Shown here: positions 27,556 to 39,190 of the stretch, in pieces | How positions within the stretch are numbered: the stretch's first letter is position 1 | Layout of the letters: every line of letters starts with the position of its first letter | DNA from: Anaspis maculata | Taxonomy: Eukaryota; Arthropoda; Insecta; Coleoptera; Scraptiidae | DNA length: 64,000 nucleotides | Reading direction: 5' to 3' | NCBI GenBank assembly: GCA_949128115.1 | Contig: OX421965.1 | Coordinates: 11,749,420 to 11,813,419, forward strand | Made by a program: the position numbers and the translations under genes | The notes under the pieces: generated by a model | What the model was told of the DNA's origin: nothing | What the model saw: the letters and a program-made list of their open reading frames with translations, nothing else | Databases searched by the model: none

Positions 27556-28963
27556 CAGGGCCGATTCTGGCTCGTCGGCCGCCCTTGTGCGAAAAATATT
27601 TGGCCGCCCGCCAGCTGTAGCCCCGCAGCAATTTTCTAGCGGGGGCGTCTGGGCTCTCTAGAAATTGCACCGCAGGCGATTTTTTTCACTTTTGCGGGCC
27701 TAAAACCGCCAAAGCTCCCCTCATTTTGAACAAAATTATGAACAATTATAATCTATTTTCCGCTGAGGATCAAGGTGCGTTCATGGCCACCTCACTTTAG
27801 CATATCCTTCGGCGCACCCTATAGGTCGCGGGAGCCAAAATCGCGTGCTAAGATGGGTATATGGTATAATTTTATTTTCACTAGTACTTGTGAATACCGT
27901 TTCCTTTAGTTGTAATAAATTATATAGATGATTTATTGAACAATTGCCATTTGATCAAAAAAATAATTGTGCTAAACTCAAGATTTGTCTGAGAAATGTT
28001 AAAAACAAACGAGTCTCTACAGCGGTACCTTGGCACCCTGTCTGAGCTTGCGCGAGCGTTTTATGTCAATTCAACGACGAAAAGGATGCGCATTGCGCAG
28101 TTGCCACGTCAGGCATACTTGCAACGTTGCCATAGCGGGTGCCAAGGTGACGGTTATGTTCCCGCGACCTATAGATAAGTTTTTAGGCACTTATACCAAT
28201 TCATAGGTAAGTATATTGATTTTGTAGTTGAATGAAATCAGATAAAGCTGTTCAAATAAACTGGGCAATAATTGAACTGATTCACTAGAAAATTTTGCCT
28301 CACTTCAAATGTGAATATCTCAGATAAAAATGAATCGATTTTGGAAATCGTGGTCATGCTGGATAGCGTGTTCTTTTGGCTGTGAGATACATGGATGGTA
28401 CAGAGGTTGAACAACGTTGAGTGAGCTATACAGGGTGAAAACAAAAAAAGGGCAAAACCGGTCCACATCATTCAATGCCCTGCTTCTGTGAAAAAGATCC
28501 CAGATTTTTTCTGATTGCAGTTCTGAAAAGCACATATCAATATCTCTAAACGGTTCTCGAATTTTGATCGTAGTGCGGTTTGTTTAAAAGTTGTGAATTT
28601 TTTTGTACTACACCGCATTTTTTCAAGCCGATCCGATTTCAAACTGACTATCGGAAATGTTACCAAGAGATGAAAATTCTTGCCCTTCCTCAGATACTTA
28701 TCTGAGAAAGAAGTCTAATATCTATAATAGTTGACGCAGGGCGGCCGCCTCGCCTCCATTCTTGACAACCTGTTGTATTTTTTCAGCACTAAAAAATCAC
28801 AATTTACGCAGGGCGGCTGCCCTCGGTCTCGAAAATCATAACATCAGTTCCTTTTTCGACACTCAATTTTTCGTTTGAAAAAATTGGCGACTTTTCGCCG
28901 CCCTTGAATTTTGGCCGCCCCTGTGCAGGGGCACACCCAGCACACCACTCAGAATCGGCCCTG
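27556..28963. mobile_element. Non-autonomous hAT element (1408 bp), 8-bp TSD
   Basis: The left end CAGGGCCGATTCTGGCTCGT and right end ...ACTCAGAATCGGCCCTG form a TIR of about 14 bp with C/G-rich subterminal sequence (GGCCGCCC words on both sides). The 8-bp duplication AGCTCTAG is at 27548-27555 and 28964-28971. CAGGGSC termini and an 8-bp duplication with a TCTAG core are typical hAT traits. No transposase frame seen. The interior carries an inverted pair, CTATAGGTCGCGGGA (27820) / TCCCGCGACCTATAG (28160), suggesting a nested insertion, and a lone TATACAGGGTG end at 28427. Confidence 0.86.
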
Positions 28964-29001
28964 AGCTCTAGGCGAAGCTCTAGGCGAAGCTCTAGGTCAC
29001 C
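28964..29001. repeat. Three 12-bp GAAGCTCTAGGC-type tandem units
   Basis: AGCTCTAGGCGA recurs three times, the first copy overlapping the hAT target duplication. Confidence 0.8.
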
Positions 29002-29002
29002 C

Positions 29003-29150
29003 GAAGTTATTGGGTGATATGCATAAAAACGGAGTATATGCTCATACTTGTTTTTTAGAGGAGTTGCTAAGGAGAGTTTGCTTAGAAACTCCTGTAAAAT
29101 CAGAGCATGGGTAGATGCTCCCGTTTTATGCATATGACCCAGTGTCATCT
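29003..29150. mobile_element. Small foldback with ATTGGGTGATATGCATAAAA ends
   Basis: ATTGGGTGATATGCATAAAA is repeated inverted as CGTTTTATGCATATGACCCA. The loop hairpin GGAGTTGCTAAGGAGAGTTT...AAACTCCT resembles the centre of the foldback at 32069-32610 (GTTGCTAGGGAAAGTCTGCTCAGCAACTCC). Confidence 0.7.
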
Positions 29151-29159
29151 AATAACTAC

Positions 29160-29735
29160 CGTAACCCAGATTTTATTCCATCAGAACAGACTTTTTTTCG
29201 TTGAAATGATTGCAGTTTTTTGAAATTACATATCAACCATTTTTGACATTTGTCGTGAGATAGAGGGAATTAGGGATTCCTAATAACCCTGGAAGGAATT
29301 ATGACTCTCATAATTTCCTTGGTGATTATGATCCTCTTAATATATACCGTAACCAAGACATTGTTTAGTCATAACCTGCAGGAAATAATGGCTATTTATT
29401 TATCAAGGGAATTACAACGATGATAATACATAATAACCGAGGGAGAGTCTGTGCCGAGGGCAACCTACATGGTATGTAGATTATTTTCATCTGATAATTC
29501 CCAATTCCCATAATTCATAGATGGCTTAATTCCATACTGAACAGACTTTTTCCCGTTAAGAAAAGTTAGAGTTTTTTGTCAAATGAATTTGTCAATTCTG
29601 GCAGCTAGCATGAGCTAGAGAGAATCATGGATTATTCATAACAACCCTGGAGGAGTTTATGAATTCCATAACTTCCTTGAGACTTGATCTCCGTAATAGA
29701 TACAGTAACCGAGACATTATTTAGTTCAGATTAAC
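29160..29735. repeat. Tandem duplication, period about 360 bp
   Basis: The segment from GAACAGACTTTTTTTCGTTG (29185) to GTAACCAAGACATTGTTTAG (29350) recurs from GAACAGACTTTTTCCCGTTA (about 29543) to GTAACCGAGACATTATTTAG (29705), diverged but colinear. No known family. Confidence 0.65.
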
Positions 29736-31177
29736 CAGTAGAGAATACACTTTTTTCCAGTCAAATTGCTAAGTAAGTAGTTTGCTTCTTCAAAATATCA
29801 ATCGAAGTTTTCTTTAAAAGGCGGTTGGTCGAGCGGGGGCCTGCGGCTCAAAGCGGACTTGGCGCTACAATACTTATCGCATAATAAAAAAAACTAAAAG
29901 CCTCTGACTTTGACCTTGAATAATCTTCATCTTCAATCTACCCGGTTATCATATTGGGAAATCCTGTATAAATAACAATCGTTTTATGACCCCGGCGTGA
30001 AAAAGCTGGAGAGGATTTGAGATTCGTTTCTTTAATCTTGAATATCAGAATTTTCGCTTCGCATGTCGTCAAAGAAAAATTGTTATTGGCGTAACCAAGG
30101 AAATTGAACTGCTTTTTATTCAATCAAGTGAAATATCTACCTAAGTGGAATATGCACGCGCACCCTCTTAATATTATGTCTACCCACTTCCGGGAGCATT
30201 TTTTTATGAATTGCACCAAATTGGCCTTGAAATTGGCACATTAGCTAACTGGCTGCAGGCTTGCATCCCTTCCTATCGTGCAGATTTTCAATACAATACC
30301 TACTTGTGTTTTGCATTATCAAATGGAATCACTTTACGAATGATCTATTTTTCCTTTGTAGGTACTTAGATGCAGCTTTGCGCAGTGGCTGGAGCGATAA
30401 TGTTACATACTTGGATCTTGGATCACGCACGACTTGGATATAGCACCGTTACAGTTAACAGTTAATTGCCCTTATTGTATCTGTGTGATTAAGCCGAATC
30501 GCATGCATTGTGACTAAACAAGATTTTGCCTTCGCAAAACTGGAAGATTGAAAGACCGTTCGCATCAATTTCTTGGCCACTATGGTACCCTCTGGTACTT
30601 CTATGGCCTGATGACATTTTTTTTTGCAGGTATATTTCGATTCACAGTGACATACCATGAGTGAGAAAGAGTGATATAATTAATAGTTTTACTTCTACAC
30701 TTTCGGCGCTACCATTGCTTCAAATGCAAAAAAAAAACAAGATTGACTTGACCAGTTCGGTAGCTATTTTTTGCAAATGTTTTTAAAAAAATAAATGCAG
30801 AGGTGTTTTTTGGAAAATTTCCAGCAACAAAAAATACTCGAAAAAATAGCTGGCTATTCTCTTTTCGATCTTCAGTTTTTCATTCGAAGCATTGATAGCA
30901 ATGGAATTGTAAGAAGAAAAACATTTTGAAAGGACAATCTTGATGAGGCTTTCATCCAGAAATATTGGAGATGGCCAGACAGGGACGGGTTCTGAAAGAA
31001 TACTTGATAGCGAAGCCATATAGCCAAGAGGCATTGCGTTTCTGAATAAAGAGACTGTATAAATTTTGTGGGACTGTTAAGCACCCCGCCGCTGCCTGCA
31101 AATGCCGACTGTACAGTTTACGGGGGAGGCGGCGGCGGCGGCGGCGTCTCGACGCTCGAGATCCCACGCGCGCTTAC
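29736..31177. other. 5' end of the Sik2 intron, no recognised element
   Basis: Contains a (GGC)n tract at about 31126-31146, just inside the intron beyond the donor. No other structure recognised. Confidence 0.5.
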
Positions 31178-31309
31178 CTCCGTCTTGGTGATGCGGTGCT
31201 TGGCCAACTTGACCACGGCGAAGTTGCCCTTGCCGATGGTCCTTTCGATGTCGTAAAAGCCGACCCTGACGGCCGTCTTGGCCATCCTCTCTTGGCGCTC
31301 CGTCGTCAT
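31178..31309 (-). CDS. Sik2: Sik2 protein kinase, first coding exon (glycine-rich loop)
   Basis: 44 codons on the minus strand, beginning [20 protein letters not shown] and ending ...AKHRITKTE. The segment [12 protein letters not shown] is the glycine-rich nucleotide loop (GxGxFxxV) of a protein kinase, and [18 protein letters not shown] is the signature start of SIK1/SIK2 kinase domains. The chosen ATG at 31309 is preceded by an in-frame stop (TGA, about 60 bases upstream) with no other ATG between. The exon ends at ACGGAG followed by a GTAAGC donor, in phase 0, and continues in frame at 1985-2101. The full protein should be far longer; only the start of the kinase domain is in this window. 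SIK kinases act downstream of LKB1 in metabolic and cAMP signalling. Confidence 0.93.
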
Positions 31310-32000
31310 GTTGATGACCCGGAAGTGGTGGTGGTGGTGGTGGTGTGCGATGCCCAGAAAATATCACACCGCAGTAACGGCCCGGGGTAACCCGGAAGAA
31401 TGGACCGGAACACCGACGACAACACGACCGCAGGACATTTTACTATTTACTTAATAAATTAAACGTTATTGCTACGACGCCGGATTCGATGTATTGTCAT
31501 TATTGTGCCGATAGGGGCGACGGTGTGGTCTCTGGGAGAAGCGAAATTTTGGTTTTGTGAACAGGTTGCGGGGCGCCTGTGCCTACGAGCGAGCGATGCT
31601 CCGACTCGGCAGAGGTCTGTATGCGACTGCCGTCAGCTGTTGGCTCGGGTGGCTCGTCGGTCCGGAGTTGATACGGCGGCGTGTGTGGTGGAATAGTAGC
31701 GGAGGACCTAGCAAGCTGCCGGCGTTGAACCGTTTTCGCCCGAAAGTGGTGCGCCGTGACGCCAGAGTCGCCGACTGCGAGGATGAGGAAGTGGCGGGCG
31801 CGCGATGTGCAGCAGGATCAGGATCAAGACCGGCGGCAGGACGAAAGCGGCATGATGCCCGCGTGGAGACCGCGGCAGCGAAAGAGCTCAGCCCAATCAG
31901 CAGCGGTGCTCGGTGCAGCTTCAACGCCTTCCGCATCTTACGCTGCAAATCACAATGCATTGATACTTATGAGATTAAACAAGTGAATATGCCCTGACGG
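31310..32000 (-). promoter_or_regulatory. Sik2: Probable Sik2 5' UTR and promoter region (CpG-rich)
   Basis: Immediately upstream of the Sik2 start the sequence turns CpG-rich (about 31380-31960) in an otherwise AT-rich window, and contains a (TGG)n tract at 31325-31345 that would lie in the 5' UTR. No TATA box or transcription start can be assigned by eye. Open frames in this block are best explained by high GC rather than coding. A non-coding upstream exon is possible. Confidence 0.5.
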
Positions 32001-32068
32001 GCGCGAGACTCAGTGGCGCACTTCTACTTTGAGGATCAGAGGTCCACTTTTGTTTGTGCATATCATGC

Positions 32069-32610
32069 AATGATTATTTCTTAGTAGTCACTATAGTCGT
32101 GGAATGACAAGATTGTATGTGTGAGGCTCCCGCTGCTCCCGCAGTTGGTTAGTTTCATCTGCCATCTAGTCGTGCTTTTTTTATTTACCGTCTATGGGTA
32201 GTATCTATGGTAGTAATAATAAAAAATAAGCATAAGCATTTGCTTGGATTTCATAGGCGTTGCTAGGGAAAGTCTGCTCAGCAACTCCTCAAAAATTATT
32301 AGCGTTTTCGAGTCACTAGAACCGAACCGGTTCGGCTCTAAAATCAGGAGATTTGATTGGTTCTCGAAAATCCTTGCCCAATCAGTGATAGCAATTTTCG
32401 AACTAAACTGGTTTCGTTCTGGCCAGTCGAAAACGCCATAAGCAAATGCTTATGCTTATTTTTTATTAATACTACCCATAGACGGTAAATAAAAAGAGCA
32501 CGAGTAGATGGCAGATGAAACAAACCAACTGCGGGAGCAGCGGGAGCCTCACAAATACAATCTTGTCATTCCACGACTATAGTGACAGTGACTACTAATA
32601 AATAATCATT
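32069..32610. mobile_element. Foldback element upstream of Sik2 (542 bp)
   Basis: The ends AATGATTATTTCTTAGTAGT and ACTACTAATAAATAATCATT are inverted. The arms, about 245 bp each, are very similar. The centre, at about 32340, holds a short palindrome CCGAACCGGTTCGG. It lies about 760 bp upstream of the Sik2 start codon. No clear target duplication. Confidence 0.82.
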
Positions 32611-33576
32611 GGAGTCGGTCTATTAGTGGAGTCGGTGAGCTATAATTTCGTGCACTTTTGAGTGAAGCAATGCCGTTTGGTACAGATACTCTTCAGACAA
32701 TTCTAAGAGATTTGACCCGTCGGGGCACGGAAAATTTCCCTTAGGGGGCACTCTAGGGGGGTTCAAAGTTGGGCCCCAGAACCTTGAAAAAATGAACTTA
32801 TTCGACACAGATCCTATTTTGAAGTATCAAATGGGATCATGTCGAGTCTTCCGAAGCTGATGATGGTTATTTGAAAGAAAAACCCAAATAGGGGGGCCAA
32901 GGGGAGGGGATTTTCGAAAAATACCATGCACTCTCTTTCTGTTCAGTTTTGAGGTGTCAATTAGAATTCAATCGACGAAACAACGTTTTGGATTGTTAAA
33001 TAAAAGATGACAGGTGAAACTGGTCCGTCGGGACAATCAAAATTTCCTTTAGGGGCAGATGTAGAGGTCTGCTTCTTAAGCAGTATTTTAGTCTATACAC
33101 AAAAATAGCGTGAAACTTGGAGTAACGCAATCTTATTTGACATACATATTCTTTAGACCATTCTGAGACGATTAGTCTCCCGGGCCATGAACATTTTCCA
33201 ACAGGGGGCACCCATGAGGGGGGTTATTGAGGAATATTTCATGAAAAGTGTCAAAAATGTCATGCACTCTCTTTCAGACCAATTTTAAGGTGCCGCTTAC
33301 GATTCCATCGATCAAAAATCGATCTGAAATGTTGAATCCATATCAACAGGTGCAATGGACTCATTGGTCCAGTTAAAATTTCCATCTAGTGTTGGTAAAG
33401 GTCCGCTTTTTACCATTCCATTGATAGCTATACTTCCAATATTTGAGCTCATGTCCATTGTCCATACCTAAGCTTTTCCATTTATAGCCCAGGCGTCAGG
33501 GAAAACAATAAGGAAATAATTGTTTCCTGGCTGGAAACTAGCTTAAAACGATCTGTGTAGCTTAGGTTTTGACATA

Positions 33577-34974
33577 CTAGTTTCCCCCCTTTTGGAAATG
33601 TCGGCGTCATGTCGCCATCATCAACAAGAAGTGCACCAGCGTGGTTTTTGCCGAATATCTTAATTTTGGGTCATCTGACAGCAAAAGATGTAAGGAGTCA
33701 TTTTGAAGCCTATAAAATCCCCTACAGTTTGGTTTTTCAACCAATTTCCTGCGACCTATGGTCTTTGAGATAGAGCTTCTGGAAGCGAGAGTCATTGTCG
33801 TGAAAGCTCCATGGCCACTTGACTCAAAAAACTAAAATGTCGATGTGACAAAAAAAAATTTGAAATGAGATTGCTCAAAAACTCTTCATGCTATAGTTGC
33901 GGTGATAGTCTTAAACTCTTCCTCTTGAACCGTAAATTACAAATATTGAAAAGTCAAAAACATCACATTGTACATATACAGGGTGTACTACGGGAATCAA
34001 ATCAGAACAGAGAAATTTGACATATTTCTTCGATTTAGCCTATGCCTCGGCCTATGCGAAACTCTAAGCACTTATCACAAGTCCAATTTCAATATGTGTT
34101 GCTCTGTGAGCTTCACTTGATACACTTAACAAGTGGTCAGCACACAGCCTTCCTGTGAAATGTTTTGAAGGCCCTCTGAAATCATCAAAATTTACAGTAG
34201 CAAGAAATGTATGTAACAGTATATTATATACCAAGGAACCAAAGTGAATTTTTGATCCTTTGGGTGAAGTTTGTTGCTCGAGCGCCCTTTGGGTCCAAAT
34301 CCCCAAATTAAAAATTCACTTTGGTCCCTTGGTATATAATATACTGTTGTATACATTCCTTGGTACTGTAAATTTTTAATATTTTGATGATTTCAGAGGG
34401 TCTTGAAAGCATTTTACAGTGAAGCTGTGAGCCGACCACTTCTTTCGGGTATTAAGTGAAGCTTATAGAGCAAATCCATATTGATATTGGACTTGTGTTA
34501 GGTGCTTAGAGTGTCGCATATAGGCTAAATCGAAGAAATATGTGAAATTTCTTTGATCTGATTTGATTCCCTCAGTACACCCTGTATATGTACGATGTGA
34601 CGTTTTTGACTTTTCTATATTCACAATCAACGGTTCAAGAGAAAGAGTTTAAGCCTATCACCGCAACTATAGCATGAAGGATTCTCGAAAAATCTCATTT
34701 TGAAATTTTTCTGTCTGATCGACATTTTGGTTTTTCGAGTCAAGTGGCCACGACAATGCCTCTCGCTTCCAGAAGCTCTATCTCAAAAACCATAGGTCGC
34801 AGAAAGGTCATTCAAAAACTATTCCGTAGGGAATTTTATTGGTTTCAAAATGACTTCTTACATCTTTTGCTGTCAGATGGCCCAAAATCAAGATATTCGG
34901 CAAAAACCACGCTAGTGCACTTCTTGTTGATGATGGCGACATGACGCCGACATTTCCGAAAGGGGGGAAATTAG
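33577..34974. mobile_element. Foldback with CTAGTTTCCCCCC ends, inserted in the left palindrome arm
   Basis: CTAGTTTCCCCCCTTTTGGA on the left and ...TCCGAAAGGGGGGAAATTAG on the right, flanked by TA at 33575-33576 and 34975-34976. The opposite arm of the giant palindrome (38400-38440) reads across with a single TA and no insertion, confirming both boundaries and the TA duplication. Arms of about 395 bp enclose the CAGGGTG element at 33979-34584. Confidence 0.85.
33979..34584. mobile_element. CAGGGTG foldback at the apex of the CTAGTTTCC foldback
   Basis: CAGGGTGTACTACGGGAATC after TATA, and GATTCCCTCAGTACACCCTG before TATA. The centre holds a further short palindrome with CCAAGG ends (34210-34350) of the same type as 20131-20262. 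Confidence 0.86.
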
Positions 34975-36156
34975 TATTAATCCAGGCCCTAGCAGTACTT
35001 CTGTAGGAAAAACGATGTAATCAAATTTTTTTTTTTTTGAATCGTTAGAGGATCATCCCAGGGCAAATAATCACTCGGGTGCTTTCGCGATTTCTGGTAC
35101 ATTTTCCAGCAATATCGCATCAAAGTGTGCGGCTGGTCAATTCTTCAGTTCGCTGATATTTCTTGGAGTTTTTGCGATTTTTTTCAAATAAAAGTACTTA
35201 TCTACTCAAAAAACAATTCCGGATCGAATGGTGCTGTCAGATTTTGAGTACTTACGTTATACCGGGTGAAAAAAAAATAAAACAAGTTTTATATTCTTTT
35301 TCCAACTTTTTAGTTTCTTGGCCGATTTTCACAAACTTTATGTCAAAACCTCGCTGACTAAATCGTCTACTCGTCTACTCGTCGTAAATCGTCTACAAAT
35401 TATCAAAAATCAAGATGGCGGCGGCGAACCCAAATAAAAATGTGTCGTATTTCGAGAATTTTTTTTTGATTTCTAAACTTCGTAAAGAACGACACTGATG
35501 GTGGATTCTGGAAGATTCAGCTTTCTTCTGCAATTTGGGACTAGACTTACTTGATTCGCACATTCCACTGTGAAAATATAGTGAATTAAAGGAAGGTCCA
35601 CTAGTGATTTTTTCCAAATTCACAATAAATCAGCAGTTTAAAAACCTCTCGCGAATCCTTATTTCTGAAGCAATTTCTACACACTTGGTAGTGATCGTAA
35701 GCTGTGTGCATAGGTTACAAATACCGTGTTGATGCATGACCGAAGTTTCAAAATTTCAGATGATAGATGACGTAAATGGTGGAGGTGCGCATGTCAAATA
35801 TCGAATATTCTACTTTTTGTTCTAACATGTTCTGAGCGAAATTTCTATAAATGGTTGAAATGGTCAGCCGGATAAACACGCAACAAGAGTCAAATGTTGA
35901 AAGAGTCGAAATGTGAAATTTTCAAATAGACGACTTTACTTCTTTGGAGAAAATAAAACGGTTCTATCCGTTGGTCCAGGAATTTTTGCTGTTAAAATCG
36001 CAAGTAGCGAACAAAAATGAAAGCCAGCCGGATTTTTGTATATAAGCTCAGTTAAGCATGTAGTTCAACATAGTCAAAGTTCTCAAGAATCCGGTGTGAG
36101 CTTCGGCCGTTGTGGCCTCGAGAAGAACTTGAGGATCAGTTTTTCGCGTATATCTC

Positions 36157-36384
36157 GTGAACAATGGCACTTGGGAAGAACGTGCTTGGGAAGAAATTGT
36201 TGAAAATTTTATTGTCTATGAGAACGGTCCTCACACGTTTCATCGTCAGTCCACTCTTTCTTCGTCAAAACACAAGAAAATTAAAATAATCCAGATGCTC
36301 GATGCTGAAGACTGTATGGACCTTGAGTTTTATGATGGCGAAGTGCCACCTCGTAGAGGTGTTGGTTGGTCCACTATTTCTTGA
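36157..36384 (+). other. Mirror-image open frame of unknown meaning (pair with 37010-37237, minus)
   Basis: A 75-codon frame beginning MNNGTWEERAWEEIVENFIV recurs, inverted, at 37010-37237 with a handful of amino-acid differences. It has a protein-like composition (acidic, with a segment MLDAEDCMDLEFYDG) and stays open in both arms. I recognise no domain. It could be a captured exon fragment or a chance frame kept open by recent duplication; the second is more economical. Confidence 0.3.
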
Positions 36385-36428
36385 TTGAAACTTGAACCCA
36401 TCCATACGAACTATGCCGGCGGCATATA

Positions 36429-36965
36429 CAGGGTGAAATAAAAATAAAAATTTGAACATTTGTTCCTCAAGAACCAGAATCGGTGAAGTCATGTAAATCG
36501 CCATAAATAATTCTGATGTCATGGTCATGAAGTCGTCGTGAACTTGAATCAGATATCTTGAGCCGTTCTTGAAATATCTTCAAAAGACTGAAGTTGTTAC
36601 CGAAAAAAATAATTTTTTCGTCTACTCATCAGAAAAAAAGTTGACTGTGTTTTTTCTTAAAGTAGTTGGCCTAGAAAGTTTTTTTCACTATTATTTCATT
36701 TAAAATGTGATTTATCATTGTTTCCATTCAAAACACCAAGTCTCGATTCAATATCTGAAGAGTTACTGATAGACGGAAAACTAGTTTTTTTTCGTAACGA
36801 CTTCAGTCATCTGAAGATATGTCAGAAACGGCTCAACATATTTGATCCAAGTTTACGACGACTTCATGACCATGAAATTAGAAATATTTTGGGCTGTTTA
36901 TATGTCTTCACCTGTTTTGGTTCTTGAGGTACATTTCTTCAACTTCTTATTTTTATTCCACCCTG
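36429..36965. mobile_element. CAGGGTG foldback at the apex of the giant palindrome
   Basis: CAGGGTGAAATAAAAATAAA after TATA, and TTATTTTTATTCCACCCTG before TATA. The palindrome arms outside (CTATGCCGGCGGCA and TGCCGCCGGCATAG) abut it with no spacer beyond the TATA, so it sits exactly at the centre. 537 bp, no coding capacity. Confidence 0.87.
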
Positions 36966-39190
36966 TATATGCCGCCGGCATAGTTGGTATTGATGGCAAA
37001 TAGTTACAGTCAAAACAGAATAGATCGAACAACACCTCTACCAAGTGGCACCCCGCCATCATAAAACTCAAGGTCCATACAGTCTTCAGCATCGAGCATC
37101 TGGATTATTTTAATTTTCTTGTGTTTTGACGAAGAAAGAGTTGACTGACGATGAAACGTGTGAGGACCTTTCTTATAGACAATAAAATTTTCAACAATTT
37201 CTTCCCAAGCACGTTTTTCCCAAGTGCCATTGTTCACGAGATATACGCGAAAAACTAATCCTCAAGTTCTTCTCGAGGCCACAACGGCCGAAGCTCACAC
37301 CGGATTCTTGAGAACTTTGACTATGTTGAACTACATGCTTAACTGAGCTTATATACAAAAATCCGGCTGGCTTTCTTTTTTGTTCGCTATTTGCGATTTT
37401 AACAGCTAAAATTCCTGGACCAACGGATAGAACCGTTTTATTTTCTCCAAAGAAGTAAAGTCGTCTATTTGAAAATTTCACATTTCGACTCTTTCAACAT
37501 TTGACTCTCCTTGCGTGTTTATCCAGCTGACCATTAAGCCAACCATTTATAGAAATTTCGTTCAGAACATGTGAGAACAAAAAGTAGAATATTCGATATT
37601 TGACATGCGCACCTTCACCATTTACGTCATCTATCATCTAAAATTTTGAAACTTCGGCCATGCACCAACACGGTATTTGTAGCCTATGCACACAGCTTAC
37701 GATCACCACCAAGTGTGTACAAATTGCTTCAGAAATAAGGATTCGCGAGAGGTTTTTAAACTGCTGATTTATTGTGAATTTGGAAAAAATCACTAGTGGA
37801 CCTTCCTTTAATTCACTATATTTTCACAGTGGAATGTGCGAATCAAGTAAGTCTAGTCCCAAATTGCAGAAGAAAGCTGAATCTTCCAGAATCCACCATC
37901 AGTGTCGTTCTTTACGAAGTTTAGAAATCAAAAAAAAATTCTCGAAATACGACACATTTTTATTTGGGTTCGCCGCCGCCATCTTGCTTTGCGATAATTT
38001 GGCTATATTGACAATTGATTTGAGTAGACGATTTAGTCAGCGAGGTTTTGACATAAAGTTTGTGAAAATCGGCCAAGAAACTAAAAAGTTGGAAAAAAAT
38101 ATAAAACTCGTTTTATTTTTTTTTTCACCCGGTATAACGTAAGTACTCAAAATCTGACAGCACCATTCGATCCGGAATTGTTTTCTGGGTAGATTAGTAC
38201 TTTTATTTGAAAAAAATCGCAAAAACTCCAAGAAATATCAGCGAACTGAAGAATTGACCAGCCGCCAACTTTGATGCGATATTGCTGGAAAATGTACCAG
38301 AAATCGCGAAAGCACCCGAGTGATTATTTGTCCTGGGATGATCCTCTAACGATTCCAAAAAAAAATTTTGATTACATCGTTTTTCCTACAGAAGTACTGC
38401 TAGGGACAGGACTATATGTCGAAACCTAAGCTACAGAGATCGTTTTAAGCTAGTTTCCAGCCAGGAAATTATTTCCTTATTGAGCTGATTTTTGCTCCCT
38501 GGCGCCTGGGCTATTAGTGGTTTCTAGTAGTATGAAGAGCCGCATATGGTTTGATTGTACGAGCTGAACACCCTCATATTTGCTTAGGTATGGACGATGA
38601 TCATGAGCTCAAATATTGAAAGTAGCTATCAATGGAATGGTGAAAAACGGACCTTTAAATCAACACTGGATAGAAATTTCAACTGGACCAATGAGTCCAT
38701 TGCACCTGTTGATATGAATTCAACATTTCAGATCGATTTTTGATCAATGGAATCGTAAGCGGCACCTTAAAATCTCTGAAAGATGTCCCTGCATGACATT
38801 TTTGACACTTTTCAAGAAATATTCCCCAATAACCCCCCTGTTCGGTTTTTTGTCTCAAATAATCACTTCGTCAACTCCAGAGGACCCGACATCATCACAT
38901 TTGACGTCCAGGAATTGAATCAATGTCAAAATAAATTTTCCACCGAACATTTTGGGACTAAACTTCGACTTCCACCCCCTAAATTGCCCCCTGTTGGAAA
39001 TTCTTCATGGCCCAGCGTTTCAGTTATCTCAGAATGGCCTGAAAAATATTTGTGCCTAATAATGTTGCGTCACTCCGACTTCCACGCTATTTTTGTGTAT
39101 CGGCCAAAATACGGCTTCACGAAGAAGACTTCTACATCTGACCCTGATCGAAATTTTGATTGACCCGACAAGCCCATTGCACCTGTCAAA

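Larger units (their letters stand above)
35262..38132. mobile_element. Second shell of the giant palindrome, CCGGGTG variant ends
   Basis: TA then CCGGGTGAAAAAAAAATAAA on the left; the complement ending CACCCGG then TA on the right. This is a one-base variant of the CAGGGTG terminus, at mirror-image positions in the two arms, so the giant palindrome consists of at least three concentric shells. Its arms, read through, are the most similar part of the palindrome: about 72 consecutive codons translate identically at 35393-35623 and 37774-37989. Confidence 0.78.

Noticed and set aside
28427..28440. TATACAGGGTG end inside the hAT element as a further CAGGGTG foldback
   Set aside because: No CACCCTG-TA partner found on either side, so not counted as an element.
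31077..31367. Frame with polyproline overlapping the Sik2 first exon
   Set aside because: Shadow of the kinase exon in another frame, through GGC and TGG repeats.
31557..31997. Long GC-rich frames on both strands upstream of Sik2
   Set aside because: Overlapping frames on opposite strands, no domain, explained by low stop-codon density in a CpG-rich promoter or 5' UTR.
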